A DNA stretch of 32,471 nucleotides from the NCBI GenBank assembly GCA_038330095.1, contig JBBQNQ010000029.1:1-32471 (forward strand). The letters are read 5' to 3'. Positions 22,395-30,280 of the stretch are shown here, in pieces. The notes under the pieces were generated by a model. It was not told the DNA's origin, searched no databases, and saw only the letters and a program-made list of their open reading frames with translations. The stretch comes from JBBPZA01 sp038330095 (lineage in GTDB: Bacteria > Actinomycetota > Thermoleophilia > Solirubrobacterales > Solirubrobacteraceae). A program made the position numbers and the translations under genes. How positions within the stretch are numbered: the stretch's first letter is position 1; the number at the start of each line of letters is the position of its first letter.

Positions 22395-23861
22395 TCAGGA
22401 CCAGTGCTCGAAGGCCGGCGACGCCCCCGGGGCGACGACCACATGGCGCTCGTCGAGCGCGGGGTCCGTGGTCGGCGCGTCGGCCCGCCGATGGGCGCCA
22501 CGGCTCTCCTCACGCGTCAGGGCGCATGCACCGACCACGCGGGCGAGCGGGTGCGGGTCCTCGAGCAGCCGTGCAAGCCCTTCCGCGTCGCGTTCGAGCC
22601 CGGCGTGGCGCCAAAGCGCGGCCCTGGTGCCCTCCGAGGGAACCGGGGAGCCGCCGATCCCCCGCTCTTGGACGGGACCCCCGCTCGGCTCGGGGGCGAA
22701 CTGCTCCAGTGCGCGGCGCGCCGCGCGCTGGCCGAAGACGAAGCATTCGCTGAGGGAGTTGGACGCCAGCCGGTTGGCTCCGTGCAGGCCCGTGCACGCG
22801 CACTCGCCGACCGCGTACAGACCGGGGAGCGTCGACGCTCCATCGAGGTCGGTGGCAATCCCGCCCATCACGTAGTGGGCGGCAGGCGCGACCGGGACCA
22901 GCTTGCGTACGGGATCGATGCCGCCCTGGCGCAGCGTGGCGACGACGTTGGGAAAGTGGGTCGGGTCGACCTCGCGCATGTCGAGCATCACCGCCGGCGT
23001 CCCGCTCTCGCGCAGCCGCACCTGGATCGCGAGGGCGACCTCGTCGCGCGGTGCCAGCTCGTCGACGAAGCGCTCGCCGGCGCCGTCGAGCAGGCGGGCG
23101 CCCTCGCCCCGGATCGCCTCGGTGACCAGGAATCCGTCGAGCGGCTCGTCCGCGACCACGGCGGTGGGGTGGAACTGGACCAGCTCCAGGTCCGCGAGCG
23201 CGGCGCCGGCGGCGTGGGCGAGGAGCATCCCTCCGCCGATCGTCCCCGGCGGGTTGGTGGTGCGCGCCCACAGCGCGGCGGCGCCGCCGGTGGCGAGGAT
23301 CACCGCGCGCGAGCGGACCTGTGGCCCCTCGGCCGTGGCGACCCCTACGCAGCGGGCACCGTCCGCCACGAGCAGGCGCGTGGCGCGGTGCCCCTCGAGC
23401 ACCGCCACCCGGGGTTCCTCGGCTACGAGCGCGGAGAGGTCGCGGGTGATGCGCCGGCCCGTGGCGCTGCCGCCGGCGTGGACGATGCGGCGGATCGAGT
23501 GCCCTCCCTCCAGCCCGAGGACCAGCGCGCCGCGACGGTCGGCGTCGAAGTGCACGCCGAGCTGCTCGAGATCGCGGGCGCGGGCCGGCGCCTCCCCGCA
23601 CAGGACACGCGCAGCCGAGCGGCGGACCGCGCCGCGACCCGCCTTGACGGTGTCGTCGTAGTGGCGGTCGGGTGAGTCCTCGGCGGCCAGTGCGGCCGCC
23701 AGGCCTCCCTGCGCCCAGTAGCTCGCGGAGGCGGCGAGCGGGGTGGCCGAGACCAGGGCGACGGTGGCCCCCTCGCGTGCGGCGCACAGTGCGGCGTACA
23801 GACCGGCGGCGCCCGCGCCGACCACTGTCAGGTCGGCCCGCGTGGGGTAGCCGGTCGCCAT
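22395..23861 (-). CDS. nadB: L-aspartate oxidase
   Basis: An FAD enzyme oxidising L-aspartate to iminoaspartate, the first step of de novo NAD synthesis. From the ATG giving MATGYPTRADLTVVGAGAAG it has 488 residues. Motifs: the FAD dinucleotide loop VVGAGAAGLYAAL, SYWAQGGLAAAL, QFHPTAV, EAIRGEGA, HYVMGGI, and CTGLHGANRLASNSLSE with the conserved arginine. The C-terminal helical domain is short but keeps EESRGAHRRADAPTTDP. nadA and nadC are not adjacent. The start is 18 bases from the divergent deacetylase-like gene. The frame stays open far upstream but antisense to that gene, so the conserved FAD motif fixes the start. Confidence 0.94.
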   Translation of the reverse strand: MATGYPTRADLTVVGAGAAGLYAALCAAREGATVALVSATPLAASASYWAQGGLAAALAAEDSPDRHYDDTVKAGRGAVRRSAARVLCGEAPARARDLEQLGVHFDADRRGALVLGLEGGHSIRRIVHAGGSATGRRITRDLSALVAEEPRVAVLEGHRATRLLVADGARCVGVATAEGPQVRSRAVILATGGAAALWARTTNPPGTIGGGMLLAHAAGAALADLELVQFHPTAVVADEPLDGFLVTEAIRGEGARLLDGAGERFVDELAPRDEVALAIQVRLRESGTPAVMLDMREVDPTHFPNVVATLRQGGIDPVRKLVPVAPAAHYVMGGIATDLDGASTLPGLYAVGECACTGLHGANRLASNSLSECFVFGQRAARRALEQFAPEPSGGPVQERGIGGSPVPSEGTRAALWRHAGLERDAEGLARLLEDPHPLARVVGACALTREESRGAHRRADAPTTDPALDERHVVVAPGASPAFEHWS

Positions 23862-23867
23862 CGGGGC

Positions 23868-23874
23868 TACGGTA
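23868..23874. promoter_or_regulatory. Overlapping divergent -10 elements for nadB and the deacetylase-like gene
   Basis: Plus strand: TACGGT (23868-23873), 6 bases, then the ATG at 23880. Minus strand: TACCGT (23874-23869), 7 bases, then the nadB ATG. The two hexamers share five base pairs, and only 18 bases separate the start codons, so neither message has room for a ribosome-binding site. Confidence 0.5.
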
Positions 23875-23879
23875 ACCGC

Positions 23880-24947
23880 ATGTCCCCCGGCCCGGAGCGC
23901 GCGGTGGCGGCCCCTCCGGTCTTCCTCAGCCACCCTTCCGCGCTCGACCACGACACGGGCGGCGGGCATCCCGAGCGGCCCGAGCGCATCGTCGCGATCG
24001 AGGCGGAGCTCGAGCGGCGTGGCTGGCTGGGCTTCCAGCGCGTGCAGTCGGATCCCGCGGCGCAGGAGGACCTGCTGCGGGTTCATCCGGCGGGCCACGT
24101 CGAGGCGATCCGGGCGTTGAGTGAACGCGGCGGCGGGGCGATCGACCTCGACACGGTGACGAGCCGGGGATCGTGGGAGGCCGCCCTCCACGCGGCGGGC
24201 GGCGCCGTGGAGCTCGTGGACCGGTTGCTGCAGGGGTCGGCCCCGGCCGGGATCTCGGTCGCCCGGCCGCCCGGCCACCACGCTGAGGCCGCGCGGGCGA
24301 TGGGCTTCTGCCTGTTCAACAACGTGGCCGTGGCGGCGCGCCACGCGCTCGACCTACACGAGGCCGAGCGCGTGCTGATCCTCGACTGGGACGTTCACCA
24401 CGGCAACGGCACCAACGCGATCTTCCACGCGAGCGACCAGGTCCTGTTCGTCTCCATTCACCAGTGGCCGCTGTATCCCGGAACGGGGTCCTCACGCGAC
24501 GTCGGGAGCGGCGCGGGGGAGGGGTTCACCGTGAACCTTCCGGTGCCCGACGGCTCAGGCGACGCCGTGTTCGTGTCGCTGGTGGCGCACGTCGTGGTGC
24601 CGCTGCTGCGCGCCTACCGCCCCGGGCTCGTGCTGCTCTCCGCGGGCTTCGACGCCCACCGCGACGACCCGCTCGCCGGCTGCGAGGTCACAGAGGACGG
24701 CTACCGGGCGATGACGCGCTCGGTGCGCCGGGCCGCTGATGCACTGGGCGTGCCGGTGGGGGCGGTGCTCGAAGGCGGCTACGACCTGGCGGCCCTCGCG
24801 CGCTCGGTGGTCGCGACCATGGAGGAGCTCGGGCAGGTGGGCTCCGGCCTCGCCGAGCCGAGCGCGCTGGAGGCCGATGTCCACCCCATCGCGCGCGAGG
24901 CGCTGATGCGGGTCGCGCGGGACTGGCCGCAGCTCTCGCCTGCATAG
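23880..24947 (+). CDS. Histone deacetylase superfamily (AcuC/acetylpolyamine amidohydrolase-like) hydrolase
   Basis: 355 residues. A zinc-dependent deacetylase fold with all key motifs: GGHPERPERIVAI (about 28-40), ARPPGHHAE (His133, His134), GFCLFNNVAVAARHA, the metal ligands in ILDWDVHHGNGTNAIF (Asp171, His173), SAGFDAHRDDPLAG, and EGGYDLAALA. Bacterial members deacetylate polyamines, acetoin-utilisation targets such as acetyl-CoA synthetase, or small acetylated amines; the substrate is not evident. Divergent from nadB with overlapping promoters. Confidence 0.92.
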   Translation: MSPGPERAVAAPPVFLSHPSALDHDTGGGHPERPERIVAIEAELERRGWLGFQRVQSDPAAQEDLLRVHPAGHVEAIRALSERGGGAIDLDTVTSRGSWEAALHAAGGAVELVDRLLQGSAPAGISVARPPGHHAEAARAMGFCLFNNVAVAARHALDLHEAERVLILDWDVHHGNGTNAIFHASDQVLFVSIHQWPLYPGTGSSRDVGSGAGEGFTVNLPVPDGSGDAVFVSLVAHVVVPLLRAYRPGLVLLSAGFDAHRDDPLAGCEVTEDGYRAMTRSVRRAADALGVPVGAVLEGGYDLAALARSVVATMEELGQVGSGLAEPSALEADVHPIAREALMRVARDWPQLSPA

Positions 24948-24999
24948 GGTTGGTGAGCCCCCCTTGCTCCCTCGGGGTGGTTGGGGCAAGCTGCAGAGA

Positions 25000-25992
25000 A
25001 TGGAGGCGATCCCGCTCGAGCCAGTCGACGGGATCACGGTGACCACGCTCGTGGACAACGTGACCGACTCGCTGCTCGCCGACCAAGGTCCGGCGAAGCG
25101 GCCCTCGCTGGCGGCCGCGCCACGGACGCCGGCACCTCTCCTCGCAGGTGGCGACACCGATGACGCGCTGCGCGCCGAACACGGGTTCTCCGTGCTCGTG
25201 ACAGTCGCAAAGGGCGACCGGGAGACCCGCGTTCTCTTCGACGCCGGGCGGACACCAGACGGCCTCGTGGAGAACATGCGCCGGCTCGACCTGTCCCCTC
25301 GTGACATCGACATCATCGTGCTCAGCCACGGTCATTGGGATCACGTCACCGGCATGGACGGGTTAGTGGGCCAACTCGGGCGCGCGAACATGCCCGTCCT
25401 GATCCACCCGGAGTTCTGGACTCGTCGTCGCCTCGCGTTCCCTGGACGTCACCCGGTCGAGCTTCCCACGACGAGCAAGAACGCACTGCAGGGCGCGGGC
25501 TTCGACATCGTCGAGCAGCGCCAGCCGTCCTTCCTGCTCGACGGCTCGCTGTTGGTGACCGGCGAGGTCGACCGGAACACGCAATTCGAACGCGGGTTCC
25601 CCGGGCACGAGGCCCACCGGAATGGCGCGTGGCAACCCGACCCGCTGATCCTCGACGATCAGGCCCTCGTTGCGATGGTGCGCGGGCGCGGTCTGGTCGT
25701 CCTGACCGGCTGCGGGCACTCCGGCATCGTCAACATCCTGTCCTACGTGCGGAAGCTCACCGGCGAGAACCGGATCCATGCTGTCCTGGGAGGCTTCCAC
25801 CTCAGCGGGCCGGCGTTCGAACCGATCATCGGGCCGACCTGCGAAGCGCTGGACGCCTTCTCCCCGGAGTTCCTCGTGCCCGCGCATTGCACCGGCTGGC
25901 GGGCCACCCACGCGCTCGCCGCCCGGTTCCCCGAGGCGTTCATCCAGAACTGCGTCGGCACGCGCTTCGAGTTCGCCGGGCTCGGGACGTAA
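25000..25992 (+). CDS. Metallo-beta-lactamase-fold hydrolase (COG1237-like)
   Basis: 330 residues. The dimetal site is complete: LSHGHWDHVTGM (His110, His112, Asp114, His115), TGCGHSGIVNIL, and the final histidine in FLVPAHCTGW. The order DAGRTPDGLVENMRRL, then HPEFWTRRR, then TGEVDRNTQFERGFPGHEA resembles proteins annotated as dihydropterin-ribofuranosylaminobenzene phosphate synthase-like MBL hydrolases. The substrate is unknown. The start ATG (MEAIPLEPVD) is 52 bases after the deacetylase-like stop. Codon use looks slightly less GC-rich than the neighbours, but this was not measured. Confidence 0.88.
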   Translation: MEAIPLEPVDGITVTTLVDNVTDSLLADQGPAKRPSLAAAPRTPAPLLAGGDTDDALRAEHGFSVLVTVAKGDRETRVLFDAGRTPDGLVENMRRLDLSPRDIDIIVLSHGHWDHVTGMDGLVGQLGRANMPVLIHPEFWTRRRLAFPGRHPVELPTTSKNALQGAGFDIVEQRQPSFLLDGSLLVTGEVDRNTQFERGFPGHEAHRNGAWQPDPLILDDQALVAMVRGRGLVVLTGCGHSGIVNILSYVRKLTGENRIHAVLGGFHLSGPAFEPIIGPTCEALDAFSPEFLVPAHCTGWRATHALAARFPEAFIQNCVGTRFEFAGLGT

Positions 25993-26056
25993 CGGCGTCG
26001 GGGGAGGGGGTGCAGGGAACCGGCGGCGAGGCGAGGGCGGTGCCGCGAGATCGACG

Positions 26057-26079
26057 TTGAGCCCCTATATCGGGCTCAA
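26057..26079. terminator. Perfect 8-bp hairpin between convergent genes
   Basis: TTGAGCCC (26057-26064), loop CTATATC, GGGCTCAA (26072-26079). It sits in the 143-base gap between the plus-strand MBL gene and the minus-strand zinc-ribbon gene, where a bidirectional terminator would be expected. No long T-tract on either side. Confidence 0.55.
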
Positions 26080-26135
26080 GTGCATGCTCGACCCCTTCGG
26101 CCGCGAGCTCAGCGGGCCCTCACGCATGGCCGGGG

Positions 26136-26543
26136 CTAATCGCCCGCCTTCGGCGTCGGGGTGGGTGCGGTGGACGCGGGCGGGGCGGCGGACGTGGTGG
26201 ATGTGGTCGGGGTGGTGGCGCCGGGTGTCGTCGGGGTGGACGGGGCCGGGGCAGGAGCGGCGGCGGCGGGCTGGGTGACAGTCACCGTCGTGGTGAGCTC
26301 GCCGGTGGTCACGACCCGCTGACCCTCTCCGCTGAGCGCGACGAACAGGACCCCTACCCCGGCGCCGGCGAGGGCGAGCAGCACCGCGAGCACCGCGATG
26401 GGGATCCGCCAGTGCCTCGTCGCCAGGACCTGCGTCGTGGCGCCACGACCGCAGCTCAAGCACCAATCCTGGTCGTCGGAGAGCTGGCTCCCGCACTGCG
26501 GGCAATGGACGACGCCCTCCGGCGCCGCCTGGGTCGCGGTCAT
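26136..26543 (-). CDS. Zinc-ribbon protein with one membrane helix and Thr/Pro-rich tail
   Basis: 135 residues. N-terminal cytoplasmic zinc ribbon (CPQC 14-17, CLSC 28-31), one membrane helix (about 47-70, IPIAVLAVLLALAGAGVGVL), a short TTTVTVTQ stretch, then an extracytoplasmic tail of Ala/Pro/Ser/Thr. The architecture is common in actinobacterial surface or stress-related proteins of unknown function. The ATG overlaps the stop of the upstream zinc-ribbon gene by 4 bases (ATGA), so the pair is an operon. Confidence 0.78.
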   Translation of the reverse strand: MTATQAAPEGVVHCPQCGSQLSDDQDWCLSCGRGATTQVLATRHWRIPIAVLAVLLALAGAGVGVLFVALSGEGQRVVTTGELTTTVTVTQPAAAAPAPAPSTPTTPGATTPTTSTTSAAPPASTAPTPTPKAGD

Positions 26544-27547
26544 CGCTGCTGAAGCGGGTCGCCGGACGACAGCGACGGCGGCTCGGCGGCGTCGTCATCG
26601 GGCCTCTGGACCCCGCCGGGGAGCGAGAGGCCCGCCTCACCGGCCTGGGTCCCGTTGCCCGCCTCGGCGGCGGGGGGAGGGGGCGCGTCGGCCTCTGCGG
26701 GGCTCGCGTCCACGGCGGGGAAGCCCTCCGGCGGTGTCACCTGGTCCACCGGCTGAAAGCCCTCCGGCGGGGTCACCTGGTGCGCGGCGTGGGAGCGGGA
26801 CCACAGGTCGCCCCCGGGCCCTTCGGCCGTCGGCGCGCCGAGCGGTGGTCCGGCGCCCGGGAGCGCGGGCTGCTCGGCAGCTTCGTCCGCGAGGCTCTTG
26901 CGCGCCGTGACCGGGGCCCCGCACTCCGAGCAGAAGCTCGCCGTGCTGGGGAAGAAGCTTCCGCAGCGCTCGCACACGCCGCCCACGCCGGGCTCGCGCA
27001 GCTCCAGCAGGCGGTGGTCGTCCAACGTGCGCTCCAGCGCGCGGATCTCGCCGTCGATCGCCGCCAGCTGCCCGGCCTTCGCCTCGACGATGTCCTCGCG
27101 CGAGCGCCCGAAGCGCCGCTGATCGAAGACGAAGCCGCCGAGGTCGCGCAAGAGCAGCTCGCGCAGCTTGCGCAGGTACCGCAGCCGGCGTCGCAACCGG
27201 GCTCGCGCCCCGAACCCCGGGGAGGCGGGGATTCCCGCGTCTGTCGGCTTACCCGATCCGGCGAGGGCCGACTGCCCGGCCCCGGGCTCGTCGGTCGCCG
27301 CCGGCATCTGCGCGGTCTGTCCTTCCGGTGGAGCGTCGGCGGCCCCGTGGAGCGGTGCGAGCACCCCGGTCTGGTTCGTGGACGCATCCGCGTCCCAGCC
27401 TTGTGCGATCCGGGCCTCCTCGGCCGAGTCGGCCGGCGGAGCCTCCGAGGGTCCGGCGCCGTATTGATCGCGCGGATGCTCAGCCGGTCCCGACGAGCCG
27501 CCGGAGGCGTTCCTGCGAGGGAAGATGCGTTCGAGAAGCCCGCTCAT
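26540..27547 (-). CDS. Cytoplasmic zinc-ribbon and coiled-coil protein with disordered tails
   Basis: About 335 residues from the ATG giving MSGLLERIFPRR. A long Ala/Gly/Pro-rich disordered region (about 15-110) leads to a basic helix RARLRRRLRYLRKLRELLL, a coiled-coil-like segment (about 150-183), and a zinc ribbon CERC (192-195)...CSEC (206-209). The C-terminal 120 residues are disordered and hold two copies of a QVTPPEGF repeat. The order (helices, then ribbon, then acidic tail) is unusual and no family is recognised. GGAGG lies upstream as ribbosome-binding site. It is the first gene of the pair with 26136-26543. Confidence 0.7.
   Translation of the reverse strand: MSGLLERIFPRRNASGGSSGPAEHPRDQYGAGPSEAPPADSAEEARIAQGWDADASTNQTGVLAPLHGAADAPPEGQTAQMPAATDEPGAGQSALAGSGKPTDAGIPASPGFGARARLRRRLRYLRKLRELLLRDLGGFVFDQRRFGRSREDIVEAKAGQLAAIDGEIRALERTLDDHRLLELREPGVGGVCERCGSFFPSTASFCSECGAPVTARKSLADEAAEQPALPGAGPPLGAPTAEGPGGDLWSRSHAAHQVTPPEGFQPVDQVTPPEGFPAVDASPAEADAPPPPAAEAGNGTQAGEAGLSLPGGVQRPDDDAAEPPSLSSGDPLQQR
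26721..26780. repeat. Coding tandem repeat (QVTPPEGF)
   Basis: Two 24-base copies at 26721-26744 and 26757-26780 match at 23 of 24 bases, with a 36-base (12-residue) period. They encode two QVTPPEGF units in the C-terminal tail of the zinc-ribbon protein. Confidence 0.7.
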
Positions 27548-27755
27548 GCTGAGACGGCGCCTCCGCGCGGGACCGTAGGGCGGCGCACCGAGGCGGCGAG
27601 TAAGGATAGCCCTGCTGCCTGTCATTCCCCCTGAACGCCGCCCGGCGCCCTCGCGTTGCGGTTCCTGCGCAGCTCGTTGACAAACGCGCGTAGCCCGTTG
27701 ACGGGTTGCAGCGCAGACTCGCCGCAAGACAAGTCGGCGACCGGAGGAGGAAGGG

Positions 27756-27983
27756 ATGGGCTATCGGATGATGGGGCGGATCCACGCCGCGATGGCGCAG
27801 GCGCTGAGGGCCGAGCGGGGACAGGGCACGGTCGAGTACGTCGCCCTGATCCTGCTGGTCGCGGTGGTCCTGGCCGGCGTGGTCACGGCGACCAAGAGCT
27901 CGAAGATCGGGACATTCGAGCTCGCGTCGACGATCGTCAACAAGCTCAAGTCGGCGAGCGGTGACCTCGGCAAGACCAAGTGA
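27756..27983 (+). CDS. Flp/Fap-type pilin
   Basis: 75 residues. A basic leader (about 1-22) ends in RG, followed by QGTVEYVALILLVAVVLAGV, the Flp pilin signature with cleavage after Gly22, Glu at +5 and Tyr at +6 and a hydrophobic N-terminal helix. The mature pilin would be about 53 residues. A strong ribosome-binding site (GGAGGAAG) precedes the ATG. No prepilin peptidase or tad secretion genes are in the window, so assembly proteins must be elsewhere. Upstream lie two TTGAC-containing boxes (27677-27682 TTGACA and 27698-27703 TTGACG), possible -35 elements. Confidence 0.88.
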   Translation: MGYRMMGRIHAAMAQALRAERGQGTVEYVALILLVAVVLAGVVTATKSSKIGTFELASTIVNKLKSASGDLGKTK

Positions 27984-28114
27984 CCCCGGGCAGGCGGGCA
28001 GGGCGGGAGGTTCCGCCCGCCCGCCCCCTGGCCCATCGCGTGACCGTCTCAGCCACGCTCGCGGCCTTCTGGCCACGGCTCGCCCCCGGGCCCCCGGCTG
28101 GCCCGTCTGACACC

Positions 28115-28969
28115 ATGCGGGCCGTGAGCTCCTCGGATCCTCGGCTGCGCCCGATCGGGGTCTTCGACTCCGGGGTGGGCGGGTTGACGGTGCTCCACGA
28201 GCTGCTCGTCGCGGTGCCCCACGAGGACTTCGTGTATCTCGGGGACACCGCGCGCTTCCCCTACGGCAATCGCACCCCGGGGGAGCTCGAGCGCTTCAGC
28301 CTGGAGATCGGCGACCGGCTGGTCGAGGCCGGTGCGAAGCTGCTCGTGGTGGCCTGCAACTCCGCCACCGCCGCCGCGCTTGGAGCGCTCCAGGCCCACG
28401 TCGCCGAGCGCACGCTTCCGATCGACGTCGTCGGCGTCGTCTCGCCCGAGTCGGTGCTCGCGGTCGCCGCGACCCGGACCGGGCGCATCGGCCTTCTCGC
28501 TACGCCGGCCACGGTGTCCAGCGGGGCCTACGACCGCGCGATCAACTCCGCCGATCCGCTCGTGCGCCTGGTGAGCGTCCCCTGCCCCGACCTCGCGCCG
28601 ATCATCCAGGGGGGCTTCCCGTTCGACCAGCGGGTCGTCGACACCGTTCGCTCCTACTGCACGCCGCTGCGCGAGGCAGAGGTCGACACGGTCATCCTCG
28701 GCTGCACCCACTACCCGCTCGTCGCTCCGATGCTCCAGCGCGCGCTGGGTCGCGACGTCGAGCTCGTGCTCTCGGGCTCGGCCGTGGCGCGACGCGTAGA
28801 GCACGCGCTGGCCAGCCGCGGCCTCGAGAGCCCCCGCGAAGGCGAGGGCGACTACCGCTTCTTGTGCACCGGCGACGTGGAGACCTTCCGCGCGCTGGGC
28901 ACGCGGTTCCTGCAGCTGCCGCTGGGCGAAGTGGAGCAGGTCGAGCTGGGCGCGAGGGTGGCGGCGTGA
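28115..28969 (+). CDS. murI: Glutamate racemase
   Basis: Converts L-glutamate to D-glutamate for peptidoglycan. 284 residues from the ATG (MRAVSSSDPRLRPIGVFDSG); a GTG three codons in is also possible. Motifs: PIGVFDSGVGGLTV (Asp18), LGDTARFPYGNR, the first catalytic Cys81 in VVACNSATAAA, and the second Cys197 in ILGCTHYPL. It overlaps rph by 4 bases (GTGA) and leads a murI-rph-rdgB-transporter operon. Confidence 0.95.
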   Translation: MRAVSSSDPRLRPIGVFDSGVGGLTVLHELLVAVPHEDFVYLGDTARFPYGNRTPGELERFSLEIGDRLVEAGAKLLVVACNSATAAALGALQAHVAERTLPIDVVGVVSPESVLAVAATRTGRIGLLATPATVSSGAYDRAINSADPLVRLVSVPCPDLAPIIQGGFPFDQRVVDTVRSYCTPLREAEVDTVILGCTHYPLVAPMLQRALGRDVELVLSGSAVARRVEHALASRGLESPREGEGDYRFLCTGDVETFRALGTRFLQLPLGEVEQVELGARVAA

Positions 28970-29694
28970 GCCGCCATGACGGGCGGGCCGCCGACGAGCT
29001 GCGCCCGACCACGATCGAGCCGGGGTTCGTCCGCACGGCCACGGGCTCCGCGCTGATCTCGGTAGGCGAGACGCGGGTGATCTGCACGGCCAGCGCCCAG
29101 GAGAGCGTGCCCCGGTGGATGAGCGGCCAGGGTCGCGGATGGGTCACCGCGGAGTACGGGATGCTTCCCGCCTCGACCACCGACCGCAAGCAGCGCGACG
29201 TCTCGCGGGGACGGCCGGACGGGCGCACGGTCGAGATCCAGCGGCTGATCGGCCGGGCGGTGCGCGGGGTCGTCGACTTCCAGGCGCTCGGCGAGCGCAC
29301 GATCTACCTCGACTGCGACGTGCTGCAGGCTGACGGGGGCACCCGCTGCGCGGCGATCACGGGCGCGTACGTCGCCCTGCAGCTTGCCGTGCAGCGCCTG
29401 ATCGCCGACGGGAAGCTTCGGGGCTCGCCGCTCGACGGCTCGGTCGCCGCGGTGTCGTGCGGGATCGTCGAGGGCACGCCGGTTCTCGACCTGGACTACG
29501 TGGAGGACTCGTCGGCGGAGGTCGACGCCAACGTCGTCATGACCGGCGAGGGCGGTCTCGTCGAGGTCCAGGCGACGGCTGAGCGCACACCGCTCTCGCG
29601 GGCCCACCTCGACGACCTCCTCGGGCTCGCGGCGAGCGGCATCGAGTCGCTGCGCGCACTGCAGGGCGGGGCGGTCGAGGATGGCTCCGCCTGA
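28966..29694 (+). CDS. rph: Ribonuclease PH
   Basis: A phosphorolytic 3'-5' exoribonuclease trimming tRNA 3' ends. 242 residues from the GTG that overlaps the murI stop (MSRHDGRAADELRPTTIEPG). Motifs: GSALISVGETRVICTASAQE, GWVTAEYGMLPAST, RGRPDGRTVEIQRLIGRAVR (each in part), DCDVLQADGGTRCAAITGA and LDLDYVEDSSAEVDANVVMT. Length matches the family. It overlaps rdgB by 14 bases. Confidence 0.95.
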   Translation: MSRHDGRAADELRPTTIEPGFVRTATGSALISVGETRVICTASAQESVPRWMSGQGRGWVTAEYGMLPASTTDRKQRDVSRGRPDGRTVEIQRLIGRAVRGVVDFQALGERTIYLDCDVLQADGGTRCAAITGAYVALQLAVQRLIADGKLRGSPLDGSVAAVSCGIVEGTPVLDLDYVEDSSAEVDANVVMTGEGGLVEVQATAERTPLSRAHLDDLLGLAASGIESLRALQGGAVEDGSA

Positions 29695-30280
29695 GGAGCC
29701 CGACGGCGCGGATGGGCTCGTGCTGGCGAGCGCGAACTCCCACAAGCGCCGCGAGCTCGCGCGGCTGCTCGCGCCGGTCGCGGTAGAGGGGCTGCCCGCG
29801 GGCGTGGTGCTCCCGCCCGAGACCGGCGCCACCTTCGCGGAGAACGCGCGCGTGAAGGCGCAGGTCGCGGCGCGGGCGACCGGCCGGCCGGCGATCGCCG
29901 ACGACTCGGGCATCGAGGCGCAGGCGCTGGACGGCGCGCCCGGCGTGCGCTCGGCCCGCTACGCCGGCGAAGACGCCTCCGACGAGGAGAACCTCCAGAA
30001 GCTGCGCGCGCAGGCGCCGGTGGGCAGCGGCCTGCGCTACGTGTGCGCGCTCGCCTACTTCGACCCCCGGAACGGCGAGGAGCGGGTCTTCGAGGGCGAG
30101 TGCGCGGGCCGCATGGCGCCGGACGCCCTCGGCGAGGGCGGTTTCGGGTACGACCCGGTCTTCCTGCCCGACGACGGCGACGGCAGGCGCACTATGGCGG
30201 AGCTCTCCGACGCCGAGAAGGACGCGATCAGCCACCGGGGCCGGGCGGCTCGCGCCCTGCGCGCATGGCTAGGTCGGTAA
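29681..30280 (+). CDS. rdgB: Non-canonical purine NTP pyrophosphatase (RdgB/HAM1)
   Basis: Hydrolyses ITP, dITP and XTP to monophosphates, keeping inosine and xanthosine out of nucleic acids. 199 residues. Motifs: LVLASANSHKRRELARLL at the N-terminus, TGATFAENARVKA, the metal site AIADDSGIEAQALDGAPG, YVCALAYFDP and GEGGFGYDPVFLP followed by DAEKDAISHRGRA. The start ATG is inside the rph 3' end, typical of tight operons. Confidence 0.94.
   Translation: MAPPEEPDGADGLVLASANSHKRRELARLLAPVAVEGLPAGVVLPPETGATFAENARVKAQVAARATGRPAIADDSGIEAQALDGAPGVRSARYAGEDASDEENLQKLRAQAPVGSGLRYVCALAYFDPRNGEERVFEGECAGRMAPDALGEGGFGYDPVFLPDDGDGRRTMAELSDAEKDAISHRGRAARALRAWLGR

Noticed and set aside
23862..24344. N-terminal extension of nadB by 161 codons
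   Set aside because: It would lie antisense to the deacetylase-like gene, whose HDAC motifs there are clear, and the FAD motif begins right after the ATG at 23861.
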